The translations under genes were made by a program, and so were the position numbers. Below are positions 1-9,400 of a DNA stretch of 64,000 bases, in pieces. Source of the stretch: Pseudonocardia sp. N23 (GTDB lineage Bacteria > Actinomycetota > Actinomycetes > Mycobacteriales > Pseudonocardiaceae). The notes under the pieces are model-generated. The model had not been told where the DNA came from. It saw only the letters and a program-made list of their open reading frames with translations, and made no database searches. The stretch lies in NCBI RefSeq assembly GCF_002583555.1, contig NZ_BEGX01000114.1:236863-300862 (forward strand). Direction: 5' to 3'. Each line of letters starts with the position of its first letter. The stretch's first letter is position 1.

Positions 1-1475
1 AGCCGCTGGTGCTGCGCGGCACGCTCGACCGCGACAGCCTGCGCCTGTCCGTCGTGCCGCTCGCCACCCCCGCGCAACGGATGGGCTGGCTCGCCTCCCG
101 GCTCGACGACCTGCCGGGCGCGGGGATCATCTACACGCTGACGATCCAGGCCGCCGAGGAGGTCGCGGCGTTCCTGCGCGAACGCGGCTACGCCGTCTCC
201 TCCTACACCGGCAAGACCGACCCCGACGCCCGCCTCGCGGCCGAGGCCGACCTGCTCGGGAACCGCGTGAAGGCACTGGTGGCGACGTCCGCGCTCGGCA
301 TGGGCTTCGACAAGCCCGATCTCGGGTTCGTCGTGCACCTGGGGGCACCGGCGTCGCCCGTGGCCTACTACCAGCAGATCGGCCGTGCCGGGCGCGCGCT
401 CGACCACGCCGAGGTCGTCCTGCTGCCCGGCCGCGAGGACCGCGACATCTGGAACTACTTCGCCTCGCTGGCGTTCCCGCCCGAGCCGCTGGTCCGCCAG
501 ACGCTCGACGTGCTGTCCGACTCCGCCCTGTCCACCGCCTCGATCGAGACCCGGGTCGACCTGTCGCGCACCCGCCTGGAGATGCTGCTCAAGGTCCTCG
601 ACAGCGACGGCGCCGCCAAACGGGTCAAGGGCGGTTGGATCTCCACGGGCGAACCCTGGTTCTACGACGCCGAACGCCACCAGCGCATCGCCGCGGCCCG
701 CAAGGTCGAGCAGCAGGCGATGCTCGACTACATCGCCACCGACCGGTGCCGGCTCGCGTTCCTGCGCGCCCAGCTCGACGACCCGGGTGCCGACGACGAC
801 CCCCGCTGCGGCCGTTGCGACATCTGCACCGGGCAGGTGTTCTCCCCCGACGTCGACGCGGCGGCCGCCACCGCCGCGGCCACCCGCATCGCCCGGCCCG
901 GCGTCGTCGTCGCGCCGCGCAAGCAGTGGCCCAGCGGCATGAAGGACGTCGGGATCGCACTCTCCGGGCGCATCTCCGCTGGCGAGGTCGCCGACGAGGG
1001 TCGCGTCATCGGCCGCCTCTCCGACATCGGCTGGGGCACCCGGCTGCGCGAGCTCGTCGAGGGCGACGACCAGCCCGTCGGGAAGGACGTGCTCGACGCG
1101 GTCGTCACCGTGCTCAAGGGGTGGGACTGGGCGGCGCGCCCGGTCGGGGTGGTCGGCATCGGGTCGCGGACCCGGCCCCACCAGCTCGACCACCTGGCCC
1201 GGCGGATCGCCGAGATCGGCCGGCTCCCACTGCTCGGGACGCTCGCGCCGGCGGGCGAGCGCCCGCCCGCCCGCGACAACTCCGCGCAGCGCCTCGCCGC
1301 GGTCGCCGACGCCTTCGACACCGGCTCGCTCCCACCGCTCGACGGGCTCGACGGACCGGTCCTGCTCGTCGACGACGTGATCGACTCCGGCTGGACGATG
1401 ACCGTCGCCGCCCGCGCGGTCCGTCTCGCCGGGGCCCCGGCCGTGCTGCCGTTCGCGCTGGCGCAGTCGGGCTGA
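1..1475 (+). CDS. recQ: ATP-dependent DNA helicase RecQ, 3' part, with C-terminal phosphoribosyltransferase-like domain
   Basis: The gene enters from the left edge, so the Walker A/DEAH half of the helicase is missing; the frame is open from position 3. The visible part starts in helicase lobe 2, with the arginine-finger region QQIGRAGRA (codons about 121-129) and ALGMGFDKPD. A RecQ zinc-binding cluster follows (C near codon 246, then CGRCDIC near codons 270-276) and a winged-helix-like stretch. The last 150 residues end in VLLVDDVIDSGWT, which matches the PRPP-binding loop of type I phosphoribosyltransferases (hydrophobic stretch, Asp-Asp, then TG/SG-T). RecQ unwinds DNA 3'-5' in recombination and repair; the role of the PRTase-like tail is unknown to me. 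It converges on the next gene with a hairpin between them. RecQ identity is firm; the tail assignment is by motif only. Confidence 0.93.
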   Translation, partial: PLVLRGTLDRDSLRLSVVPLATPAQRMGWLASRLDDLPGAGIIYTLTIQAAEEVAAFLRERGYAVSSYTGKTDPDARLAAEADLLGNRVKALVATSALGMGFDKPDLGFVVHLGAPASPVAYYQQIGRAGRALDHAEVVLLPGREDRDIWNYFASLAFPPEPLVRQTLDVLSDSALSTASIETRVDLSRTRLEMLLKVLDSDGAAKRVKGGWISTGEPWFYDAERHQRIAAARKVEQQAMLDYIATDRCRLAFLRAQLDDPGADDDPRCGRCDICTGQVFSPDVDAAAATAAATRIARPGVVVAPRKQWPSGMKDVGIALSGRISAGEVADEGRVIGRLSDIGWGTRLRELVEGDDQPVGKDVLDAVVTVLKGWDWAARPVGVVGIGSRTRPHQLDHLARRIAEIGRLPLLGTLAPAGERPPARDNSAQRLAAVADAFDTGSLPPLDGLDGPVLLVDDVIDSGWTMTVAARAVRLAGAPAVLPFALAQSG

Positions 1476-1497
1476 GGGACCTGGCTCACCGGGCCGC

Positions 1498-1523
1498 GCG
1501 CCCGGCTCGCCCGGGCCGGGCGC
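1498..1523. terminator. Bidirectional hairpin between recQ and the methyltransferase gene
   Basis: A perfect 9-bp GC stem (1498-1506 with 1515-1523) with an 8-base loop lies in the 53-bp gap between two convergent stop codons. There is no U-run, as is usual for actinomycete terminators. It could serve both genes. Confidence 0.5.
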
Positions 1524-1528
1524 CTGGC

Positions 1529-2761
1529 TCACCCGAGGGTCGTCATCGTGACCGCCAGCGTCGTCGAGCCCAGCTCGACCGTCACCTCGCCCGGGCCCAC
1601 GGATACCGAGGCGTCCCGGGGGCGGGCGCGGATGCGCAGGTCGGCGGCCTGCGGCCGGCCGGCCGCCACCCACCCCTCGACCAGTGCCGCCAGCACCTCT
1701 GCCGGGCCCGGACCCGGCGCGCCGTGGTCGCGGACCCGCGCGGGCCCGCCGTCGGGGTCCTGCACTATCGCCGCGAACCCGCCCGTCGGCCCCGGGAGGA
1801 CGAGCGCCACCCGCGCCCCCCCGACGTCGACGAACCCGTCCGCCGCGGCCGATCCCGCCGCGTCGTCGCGGGCGACCAGCCGCACCGTCGAGGGCTCGGC
1901 CAGCGACAGCCACAGCCCCAGCCCGTCCCAGACGTCGGCGGGTGAGAGCCGGATGCCCAGCTCCCGCTCGGCGCCGGGCAGCCCCAGGGCCGCACGCAGC
2001 GACGTCGACAGATCGCCTGCGCCGTTGCCCTCCACCGCGGTGTGGTCGACGACCGGGTCCGCCGTCCAGCCGGCGCCCAGCGTGACAGCGGCGTCCGGAC
2101 CGGCCCCGATCCCGCGCAGCCGGATGAAGGCGCACGCCCGCACCGACGAGCTGCGCAGCACCCCGTCGCCGCCGAGGTCGAACGCCACCGAGACCTGGCT
2201 CCCCCGCACCCGCAACGGCAGCAACAGCCGCCCGCCCGGCGCGAGCTGGCCCACCCACTCGGGGCGGACGTCGGCGCTGCCGACGGTGAGCACGATCCGG
2301 TCGTAGGGCGCCCCCGGAGGGTGGCCCGCCGCGCCGTCGGCGACGACAAGCGTGACGTCCCCGCTGCCCGCCGCCTCCAGATGTGCCGCCGCCGAGACGA
2401 CGAGGTCGTCGTCGATGTCGACCGACGTCACCGACCCCTCCGGCCCCACCAGGTGAGCCATCAACGCCGCGTTGTACCCGGTCCCGGCCCCGATCTCGAG
2501 AACCCGCTGCCCGGGCCGCAGGTCCAGCTGCTCCAACATGATCGCGACCATCGACGGCTGCGACGCCGAGCTCACCGCCACCCCGCCGGCATGCTTGGTG
2601 ACGACCGCGGCGTCGGCGTACGCGGTCTCGACGGTCGACTCCGGCAGGAACAGGTGCCGCGGCACCTCACCCATCGCCCGGGCGACCGCCTCCGACCGCA
2701 GCCGCCCGTCGCGGCGCAGCGCGTCGACCATGCGCGCCCGCGCCCCACGCGCGGAGTCCAT
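1529..2761 (-). CDS. Protein-L-isoaspartate O-methyltransferase-like, long form
   Basis: SAM-dependent methyltransferase of the PCMT family, which repairs L-isoaspartyl residues in aged proteins. The first 220 residues carry the family pattern: VPRHLFLPE (about residues 33-41), SQPSMVAIMLEQL, the SAM-binding motif VLEIGAGTGYNAAL (about 86-99), then TSVDID and APYDRIVLTVG. At 410 aa it is nearly twice the usual 210-230 aa; the C-terminal 190 residues look like a separate alpha/beta domain that I do not recognise. Long PCMT-like methyltransferases occur in actinomycetes, some as tailoring enzymes beside peptide clusters, but no precursor peptide is visible here. ATG start. The upstream spacer holds copy A of the dispersed palindrome. 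Confidence 0.85.
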   Translation of the reverse strand: MDSARGARARMVDALRRDGRLRSEAVARAMGEVPRHLFLPESTVETAYADAAVVTKHAGGVAVSSASQPSMVAIMLEQLDLRPGQRVLEIGAGTGYNAALMAHLVGPEGSVTSVDIDDDLVVSAAAHLEAAGSGDVTLVVADGAAGHPPGAPYDRIVLTVGSADVRPEWVGQLAPGGRLLLPLRVRGSQVSVAFDLGGDGVLRSSSVRACAFIRLRGIGAGPDAAVTLGAGWTADPVVDHTAVEGNGAGDLSTSLRAALGLPGAERELGIRLSPADVWDGLGLWLSLAEPSTVRLVARDDAAGSAAADGFVDVGGARVALVLPGPTGGFAAIVQDPDGGPARVRDHGAPGPGPAEVLAALVEGWVAAGRPQAADLRIRARPRDASVSVGPGEVTVELGSTTLAVTMTTLG

Positions 2762-2813
2762 CCGCGGGAGTGTGCCACCGCGCGCCCACTCGGGCAGCCC
2801 GAACGATCACCGC

Positions 2814-2889
2814 CCCCTCCGCCGAGTTCGACGAGGGACTGATCCACACGCCATGAGAACCAGGCCGGTGCCGGACTCGGCGGGAGGGG
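2814..2889. repeat. Dispersed imperfect palindrome, copy A
   Basis: Left arm 2814-2845 and right arm 2857-2889 are imperfect reverse complements around a short centre containing CCATGA. The outer ends (CCCTCC-GCCGAGT and its complement) pair almost perfectly, the inner parts only partly. The left arm shares the string GCCGAGTTCGAC with copy B at 43351 and the same overall plan with copy C at 49796. It sits between the start of the methyltransferase gene and the end of proB, both on the minus strand. Confidence 0.6.
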
Positions 2890-2922
2890 TCGGCCGCCTG
2901 GCGGTGCGGGCCGGGGCCGGGG

Positions 2923-4071
2923 TCAGCGGGTCGGCGCGGTGAGGGGGACGAGGTCGTCGGCGTGGACGACCTCGCGGCGCTGCTCGGGGGGCAGCTCCGA
3001 GGTGCGGCGGCCGATGATCCCGGGGAGCTCCGCGGCGTCGTAGCCGACGACCCCACGGGCCACGACGACACCCTCCGGTCCGACGAGGTCGACGACGTCG
3101 CCCGCCACGAAGTCGCCGGAGATGCCGTGGATTCCCGCGGCGAGCAGGGAGCGGCGGCGGCCGATGACGGCGGCGACGGCGCCCGCGTCGAGGTCGAGGC
3201 GGCCGTGGACGTCGGCGGCGTGGCGCAGCCAGAACCGGCGCGCCGACATGCGTCGTCCCGAGGGCCGGAACGCGGTGCCGGTCTTGGGCCCGTCGGCGGC
3301 CGTGTCGAGTGCGGCGGCGACCTCCTCGGCCGACGTCAGCAGCACCGGGATGCCGGCGGCCGACGCCATCGCGGCGGCGGTGATCTTCGTGCCCATCCCG
3401 CCGCGACCCAGGCTGCCCTGGCCGGGCTTCGCGATCTGGACGGCCTGCAGGTCGGCAGGGTCGTCGACCTCCGCGACCAGCGACGACCCGGACTTGCGGG
3501 GGTCGCCGTCGTAGAGGCCGTCGACGTCGGAGAGCAGGACGAGACCGTCGGCCCCGACGATGTGCGCGACGAGGGCGGCGAGCCGGTCGTTGTCGCCGAC
3601 GCGGATCTCGTCGGTGGCGACCGTGTCGTTCTCGTTGACGACGGGCAGCACGTCGAGCCCGAGGAGGCGCTCCAGGGTCCGCTGCGCGTTGCGGTAGTGG
3701 GAGCGGCGGATCATGTCGTCGGCGGTGAGCAGGACCTGGCCGATGGCGAGGTCGAACCGCGCGAACGACGCCGAGTAGGCGTGCGCGAGCAGCAGCTGCC
3801 CGACGGACGCCGCGGCCTGCTGGGTGGCGAGGTCACGGGGCCGGCGCGTCAGCCGCAGCGGGGCGAGCCCGGCCGCGATGGCCCCGGAGGAGACGAGCAC
3901 CACCTGGGTCCCGGACGCGCGGCGGTCGGCGAGGGCCTCGACGAGCCGGTCGAGCCGGGCGGGGTCGATACCGCCGTCGATGCTGGTCAGCGACGACGAC
4001 CCCACCTTGACGACGATCCGCCGCGCCGCGGCGAGCTGCTCCCGTGGCGTGGGGGCCGCGCGTGGTGTCAT
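2923..4071 (-). CDS. proB: Glutamate 5-kinase
   Basis: Phosphorylates L-glutamate to glutamyl-5-phosphate, the first step of proline synthesis. The 382-aa protein has the amino-acid-kinase N terminus IVVKVGSSSLTS (about residues 18-29), the NENDTV substrate loop, and GTKITAA in the nucleotide site, followed by a C-terminal PUA domain (about residues 290-382) with GDFVAGDVVDLVGPEG; E. coli ProB is 367 aa. The ATG at 4071 overlaps the obg stop as ATGA, so translation is probably coupled; longer upstream reading in this frame is obg shadow. proA, often next in line, is not found downstream. Confidence 0.95.
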   Translation of the reverse strand: MTPRAAPTPREQLAAARRIVVKVGSSSLTSIDGGIDPARLDRLVEALADRRASGTQVVLVSSGAIAAGLAPLRLTRRPRDLATQQAAASVGQLLLAHAYSASFARFDLAIGQVLLTADDMIRRSHYRNAQRTLERLLGLDVLPVVNENDTVATDEIRVGDNDRLAALVAHIVGADGLVLLSDVDGLYDGDPRKSGSSLVAEVDDPADLQAVQIAKPGQGSLGRGGMGTKITAAAMASAAGIPVLLTSAEEVAAALDTAADGPKTGTAFRPSGRRMSARRFWLRHAADVHGRLDLDAGAVAAVIGRRRSLLAAGIHGISGDFVAGDVVDLVGPEGVVVARGVVGYDAAELPGIIGRRTSELPPEQRREVVHADDLVPLTAPTR

Positions 4072-5645
4072 CGTCGGCCTGCGTGCGCGTCGTCGGGGCC
4101 GGGCTCCTCCGACCAGACGCCCTCGTCCCAGGGGTCCTCCTCGACGGCGGCGGACGGGGCGGGGTCGTCTGGGTCGTCGCCGAGGTCGGCCTCGGCCTCG
4201 GCGGCCAGCTCCTCGTCCGTGCGGTGGCGGCGGCGGTCGATGCGGGCCGCCTTGCGGACGTGGGCGCTGACGCGGTCGTTCTGGTCGAGACGCCGGTCGG
4301 TGCCGCGGCCGGACATCATCGTCGCCACCCCGGCCGGTGTGCTCGGCTCCCACTCGAACGTGACGTCGCCGATCGTGACGTCGCAGCCGGGGACGGCACC
4401 CGCGGCGGCGAGGGCCTCCTCGACGCCGAGCCGGGCGAGCCGGTCGGCGAGGTACCCGATGGCCTCGTCGTTGGTGAAGTTCGTCTGCCGGATCCAGCGC
4501 TCGGGACGGGCCCCGCGGACGATGAAGCCGCCCTCGGACTCGGGATCGACGTCGACGGTGAAGCCGGAGTCGTCGACGGCCTGCGGGCGGATGACGATGC
4601 GCGTCGGCTCGGCGACGGGCTGCGCCGCCCGGTACTCGCGGACCTGCTCGGCCATCCCGAAGGACAGCTCACGCAGACCGGCGCGGCTGGCGGTGGAGAT
4701 CGGGTAGATCGGCCAGCCGAACTCCGCGCTCAGGTCGGCGGTGACGATGTCGACGAGGTCGGCCGCGTCGGGCACGTCGATCTTGTTGAGCGCGATCAGC
4801 CGCGGCCGCGACGCGAGCTCGCCGCCGAGGGCCGGGGTGTAGCGGGAGAGCTCCTCCTCGAGGGCACGGACGTCGGCGACCGGGTCGCGACCGGGCTCGA
4901 ACGTCGCGCAGTCGACGACGTGCACGAGCACCGAGCAGCGCTCGATGTGGCGCAGGAAGTCCAGACCCAGACCACGGCCCTCGGACGCGCCGGGGATGAG
5001 GCCGGGGACGTCGGCGACGGTGAACACCGACTCCCCCGCGGTGACGACGCCCAGCTGCGGGACGAGGGTGGTGAACGGGTAGTCGGCGATCTTCGGGCGG
5101 GCCTGGGACAGGGCCGCGACCAGCGACGACTTGCCCGCGGACGGGAACCCGACCAGGCCGACGTCGGCCATCGACCGCAGCTCGAGGACCAGGTCCAGGG
5201 CTTCGCCCTCCTCGCCGAGCAGGGCGAAGCCGGGGGCCTTGCGGGCGGCCGACGCGAGCGCCGCGTTCCCGAGCCCTCCGCGCCCGCCCTCGGCGGCGAT
5301 GAACCGGGTACCGGCCCCGACGAGGTCGGCGACGATCTCACCGTCCTCGGTGAAGACGACGGTGCCGTCCGGGACGGCGAGCTCGAGGTCCTCGGCGTTG
5401 GCGCCCGCCCGGAAGCTCCCCTGGCCTTCCTTGCCGTGGCGCGCCTTGGCGTGCGGGCGGTGGTGGAAGTCGAGCAGGGTGTGCACCCCGGGGTCGACGA
5501 CGAGCACGATCGAGCCACCACGGCCGCCGTTGCCGCCGTCGGGACCACCGAGCGGCTTGAACTTCTCCCGGTGGACCGAGGCGCACCCGTTGCCACCCGC
5601 ACCGGCGATGGCGTGCAGCACGACCCGGTCGACGAACCGAGACAT
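4068..5645 (-). CDS. obg: GTPase ObgE/CgtA
   Basis: Essential ribosome-associated GTPase acting in late 50S assembly and stress signalling. The glycine-rich Obg fold occupies residues 1-160 (start MSRFVDRVVLHAIAGAGGNG), then the G domain with P-loop GFPSAGKSSLV (about 162-172), TTLVPQLGV in the switch I area, DVPGLI, and NKID (about 285). An OCT domain follows (about 350-425) and a charged C-terminal tail of about 90 residues rich in D/E and R typical of actinobacterial Obg. At 525 aa it is longer than E. coli ObgE (390 aa) because of that tail. It lies 101 bp after rpmA with a hairpin between, and overlaps proB by 4 bases. Confidence 0.97.
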   Translation of the reverse strand: MSRFVDRVVLHAIAGAGGNGCASVHREKFKPLGGPDGGNGGRGGSIVLVVDPGVHTLLDFHHRPHAKARHGKEGQGSFRAGANAEDLELAVPDGTVVFTEDGEIVADLVGAGTRFIAAEGGRGGLGNAALASAARKAPGFALLGEEGEALDLVLELRSMADVGLVGFPSAGKSSLVAALSQARPKIADYPFTTLVPQLGVVTAGESVFTVADVPGLIPGASEGRGLGLDFLRHIERCSVLVHVVDCATFEPGRDPVADVRALEEELSRYTPALGGELASRPRLIALNKIDVPDAADLVDIVTADLSAEFGWPIYPISTASRAGLRELSFGMAEQVREYRAAQPVAEPTRIVIRPQAVDDSGFTVDVDPESEGGFIVRGARPERWIRQTNFTNDEAIGYLADRLARLGVEEALAAAGAVPGCDVTIGDVTFEWEPSTPAGVATMMSGRGTDRRLDQNDRVSAHVRKAARIDRRRHRTDEELAAEAEADLGDDPDDPAPSAAVEEDPWDEGVWSEEPGPDDAHAGRR

Positions 5646-5685
5646 CTGACTTCTCCTACCTCATGGAACCCTCATGCAACACAGA

Positions 5686-5717
5686 ACGGCGGGCCACCCG
5701 GAAGGGCGGCCCGCCGT
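5686..5717 (-). terminator. Hairpin between rpmA and obg
   Basis: A perfect 10-bp stem (5686-5695 with 5708-5717) with a 12-base loop lies in the rpmA-obg spacer. Read on the minus strand it is followed by a T-rich stretch (TTCTGTGTTG). It probably attenuates the ribosomal-protein transcript so that obg-proB receive less message. Confidence 0.5.
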
Positions 5718-5746
5718 CTGTAGGAACGTTCGCGGTGGTGCAGGCC

Positions 5747-6010
5747 TCAGACGCTGACCGGGACCGGGACCACGTTGACGATCTTGCGACCGCGCTTGTA
5801 GCCGAACTCGACCGCACCCTCGACCAGGGCGAACAGCGTGTCGTCGCCACCGCGACCGACCCCGTCACCGGGGTGGAACTTGGTGCCGCGCTGGCGGATG
5901 AGGATCTCGCCCGCGTTGACGGTCTGGCCGCCGAACCGCTTGACGCCGAGCCGCTGAGCGTTGGAGTCACGCCCGTTGCGCGAGCTGGACGCACCCTTCT
6001 TGTGAGCCAT
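5747..6010 (-). CDS. rpmA: 50S ribosomal protein L27
   Basis: 87 residues, the normal length. It begins MAHKKGASSSRNGRDSNAQR and continues with GVKRFGGQ and GTKFHPGDGVGRGGDDTLFA, the classical L27 sequence. The N-terminal tail reaches towards the peptidyl-transferase centre. There is no Firmicutes-type cleavable N-terminal extension. It is 12 bp downstream of rplU in the same transcript. Confidence 0.98.
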   Translation of the reverse strand: MAHKKGASSSRNGRDSNAQRLGVKRFGGQTVNAGEILIRQRGTKFHPGDGVGRGGDDTLFALVEGAVEFGYKRGRKIVNVVPVPVSV

Positions 6011-6022
6011 GTCCAGGTCTCC

Positions 6023-6331
6023 TTACTTGCTGATCGCCGTGACCTGGACCTTCGTCAGCGGCTGACGATGGCCCTGACGCTTGTGGTACCCGGTCTTGTT
6101 CTTGAACTTGTGGATGCGGATCTTCGGGCCCTTGGTGTGCTCGACGACCGTGGCGGTCACCGAGGCCTTGGCCAACGCGTCCGCGTCGGTGGTGAGCTGG
6201 TCGCCGTCGACGAGCAGCAGGGCCGGCAGGCTGATCTCGGCGCCGGGCTCACCATTGATCTTCTCGACGGTGAGGACGTCGTCCACGGCCACCTTGTACT
6301 GCTTGCCGCCGGTCTTGACGATCGCGTACAT
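6023..6331 (-). CDS. rplU: 50S ribosomal protein L21
   Basis: 102 residues starting MYAIVKTGGKQYKVAVDD, with the conserved C-terminal KNKTGYHKRQGHRQPLT that contacts 23S rRNA. I chose the ATG at 6331 because homologues begin at this MYAIV; the open frame runs 60 bases further upstream with no family resemblance. It is the first gene of rplU-rpmA-obg-proB and has its own promoter candidate 98 bp upstream. Confidence 0.98.
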   Translation of the reverse strand: MYAIVKTGGKQYKVAVDDVLTVEKINGEPGAEISLPALLLVDGDQLTTDADALAKASVTATVVEHTKGPKIRIHKFKNKTGYHKRQGHRQPLTKVQVTAISK

Positions 6332-6428
6332 CGTTGACGCACGACTCCTGAATATCGGGGGACTCGAGGCACGCTGCGTGCGCGCCGCCACATCCCGTCG
6401 ACAGGCGCGGGCGCGGCTCCGATGTCCC

Positions 6429-6458
6429 AGGGTACGGAACTGGATTTCCCAGGGTCAA
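6429..6458 (-). promoter_or_regulatory. Candidate housekeeping promoter of rplU-rpmA
   Basis: On the minus strand, TTGACC (6458-6453) and TACCCT (6434-6429) are separated by 18 bases, a good match to the actinobacterial sigma-70 pattern TTGAC-n17/18-TANNNT. It lies about 100 bases upstream of the rplU start, which leaves a leader that could be a ribosomal-protein autoregulation site. A sequence match only. Confidence 0.5.
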
Positions 6459-6472
6459 ACCGGGTCCCCGGT

Positions 6473-9400
6473 CTACTCCTCGGCCCCGGCGGGCGGACCC
6501 GCCGGACGTGATGCGGTACGCCGCTGCCTGCGCGGACGTGCCTCGGTGACGGGCTCGGGCTGCGGCGGCACCGTCACCGGGACCGCAGCAGCCTCCTCCG
6601 TCGCGGGTGCGGGCACCGGCGCGGTGATGACGGCCGCGGCCGCCCCGCTCGGCGATCCCGCGGTGCGGGTGACACGGCCCCGGCGGCGACGCGGACGCCC
6701 GCCCGGGTCGGCGGTCTCCTCGTCGTCGTGCGGCGCGACACCGTTGGCCGCTCCGCCGGGTGCGGCACCGTTGCCGGCGGCAGTGCCGGCCGGCACGTCG
6801 CTGTGCGACGTGCCGCGTCCGTCGAGCGCCGCCGGGGCGGCACCGTTGCGATCCGGGGCGCCGTTGCGCCCGGCGTGACCGGCGACGGCAACGGGGGTGT
6901 CGTCGGTCGTGGCCGGAGCAGACGCGAGCGGCGCCTCGTCGGCAGCCGCGACACCGGCGACGGCCGCGTCGACGGGCTCGGGAGTCGCCCCGGACGTCCC
7001 GGTGGACGTCCCGGTGGGCGTCTCGGCCGCCGGCTCGGTGACCGGCCCGGCGGGTGACGCGGCAGCGGACCCACGACGGGCCCGGACCCGGCGGGACCGG
7101 CCCCGCGGGGCCTCGACCTCCGCGACCGGTGCGTCCGCCACAGCGACCTCGGAGACCTCCGGAACCTCGGCTCCCGCGGAGACCCCGGCGGCCTCGGAGA
7201 CCACAGCGGCCTGGGAGACCACAGCGGCCTGGGAGACCACAGCGGCCTGGGACGCAGGGGCCTCGGACGCAGGGGCCTCGGACGCAGGGGCCTCGGACGC
7301 AGGGAGCTCGGACACAACCGCAGGCGCCGGAGCGCCGTCCGGGTCGTCGGCACCCGCGAGCCGCAGCGCGGGCGGCTCGGCCGCCGCGCCCTTGGCATCG
7401 GACGCGATCGAGGCAGCCACGGCGGCGATCGCGTCCGAGGCCACGTGCCGCTCCTCGCCCTGCTCCTGGTGCGCGTCGTCGCGACGGTTGCGGTTGCGGC
7501 CGCGACGGCCCTCCCGCTCGTTCTGCGCCCCCTTCTGGTCGTGCTTGTGGTCGCTCCTCGACTCGCCGTTGTCGGTCGACACGATCACGCCACGGCCGCG
7601 GCAGTGCTCGCAGGGCGTGGAGAAGTGCTCCAGCAGCCCGCCGCCGACGCGCTTGCGCGTCATCTGCACCAGCCCCAGCGAGGTCACCTCGGCCACCTGG
7701 TGGCGGGTGCGGTCGCGGGCCAGGCACTCGGTCAGCCTGCGCAGCACCAGGTCGCGGTTGGCCTCGAGCACCATGTCGATGAAGTCGACGACGATGATGC
7801 CGCCGATGTCGCGCAGCCGCAGCTGACGGACGATCTCCTCGGCCGCCTCCAGGTTGTTGCGGGTGACGGTCTCCTCGAGGTTGCCGCCGGACCCGGTGAA
7901 CTTCCCGGTGTTGACGTCGACGACCGTCATCGCCTCGGTGCGGTCGATCACCAGGGTGCCGCCGGAGGGCAGCCACACCTTGCGGTCGAGCGCCTTGAGC
8001 AGCTGCTCGTCGACCCGGAACTCGGTGAACACGTCACCGGGGCCGGTGTGGCGGTGCAGCCGCTCGGACAGCTCCGGGGCGACGTGGCGGATGTAGTTGG
8101 AGACGGTCTCCCACGCGTCGTCACCGGAGACGACCAGGCGGGTGAAGTCCTCGTTGAACTGGTCGCGGACGACCTTGACCAGCAGGTCCGGCTCCTCGTA
8201 GAGCAGCGCGGGCGCCTTCACCCGGCCCGGACCGGTGGTGTCGGCCTTGGTCTTGACGACGTCCCACTGCGCCTGCAGGCGGCGGACATCGCGCTCCAGG
8301 GCCTCCTGGGTCACACCCTCGGACGCGGTCCGGATGATCACCCCGGCCTCGGACGGGACGATCTCCTTGAGCATGTCCTTGAGCCGCTTGCGCTCGGTGT
8401 CGGGCAGCTTGCGGCTGATGCCGGCGGTGCCGCCGGACGGGACGTAGACCAGGAAGCGCCCGGCCAGGCTGATCTGCGTGGTCAGCCGGGCACCCTTGTG
8501 CCCGATCGGGTCCTTGGTGACCTGGACGAGGACGCTGTCGCCGGTGGACAGGGCCTGCTCGATGCGACGGGCCTTGCCGTTGAGGCCGGCGGCGTCCCAG
8601 TCGACCTCGCCGGCGTAGAGCACGGCGTTGCGGCCACGACCGATGTCGACGAACGCCGCCTCCATGCTGGGCAGCACGTTCTGCACGCGGCCCAGGTGGA
8701 TGTTGCCCACCATCGACGAGCCCGAAGGGCCGTTGCCGTCGGCGGTGCCGCCCGCGACGAAATGCTCGACGAGCACATCGTCCTCGAGGACGGCGATCTC
8801 GATGCGGTCGCCGTGCTCGCGGACGACCATCGAGCGGTCGACGGACTCGCGGCGGGCCAGGAACTCGGCCTCGGTGAGGATCGGGACGCGACGGCGGCCG
8901 GCGTCGCGGCCGTCGCGGCGGCGCTGGCGCTTGGCCTCGAGCCGGGTCGAGCCGCGGACGCTCTGGACGCCGTCGGAGGCCTCGTCGTCGTTGCCGCGCT
9001 CGCGGGGGGCGCGGACGCGGGTGACGGTGCCGGGCGGGTCGTCGGAGGACGAGTCGGAGTCGTCGCCGCTGCCACGGCGGCGACGGCGGCGACGCCGGCG
9101 GCGCGAGCTGCCCGCGTCGTCCGAGGCCTCGTCGGAGTCGTCCTCGTCGTCGTCGGAGTCGTCCTCGGACGACGAGTCCTGGGACGTCGGGTCGTCGCCG
9201 GCGGCCGGGTCGTCGGACGGGCCGCCGGTCGCGGCGTCGGTGTCGTCGTCGGAGCCGTCGCCGTTCTCGGCGTCGGACCCCTTGCCGCGGCCGCGGCCAC
9301 GACGGCCACGACGCCGGCGCCTGCGGCCCGCACCGTCCTCGTCGTCGCCGTCGGAGTCGTCCGCGCCGTCGGCCGTGTCGTCGGCGGAGTCGTCCGTCCG

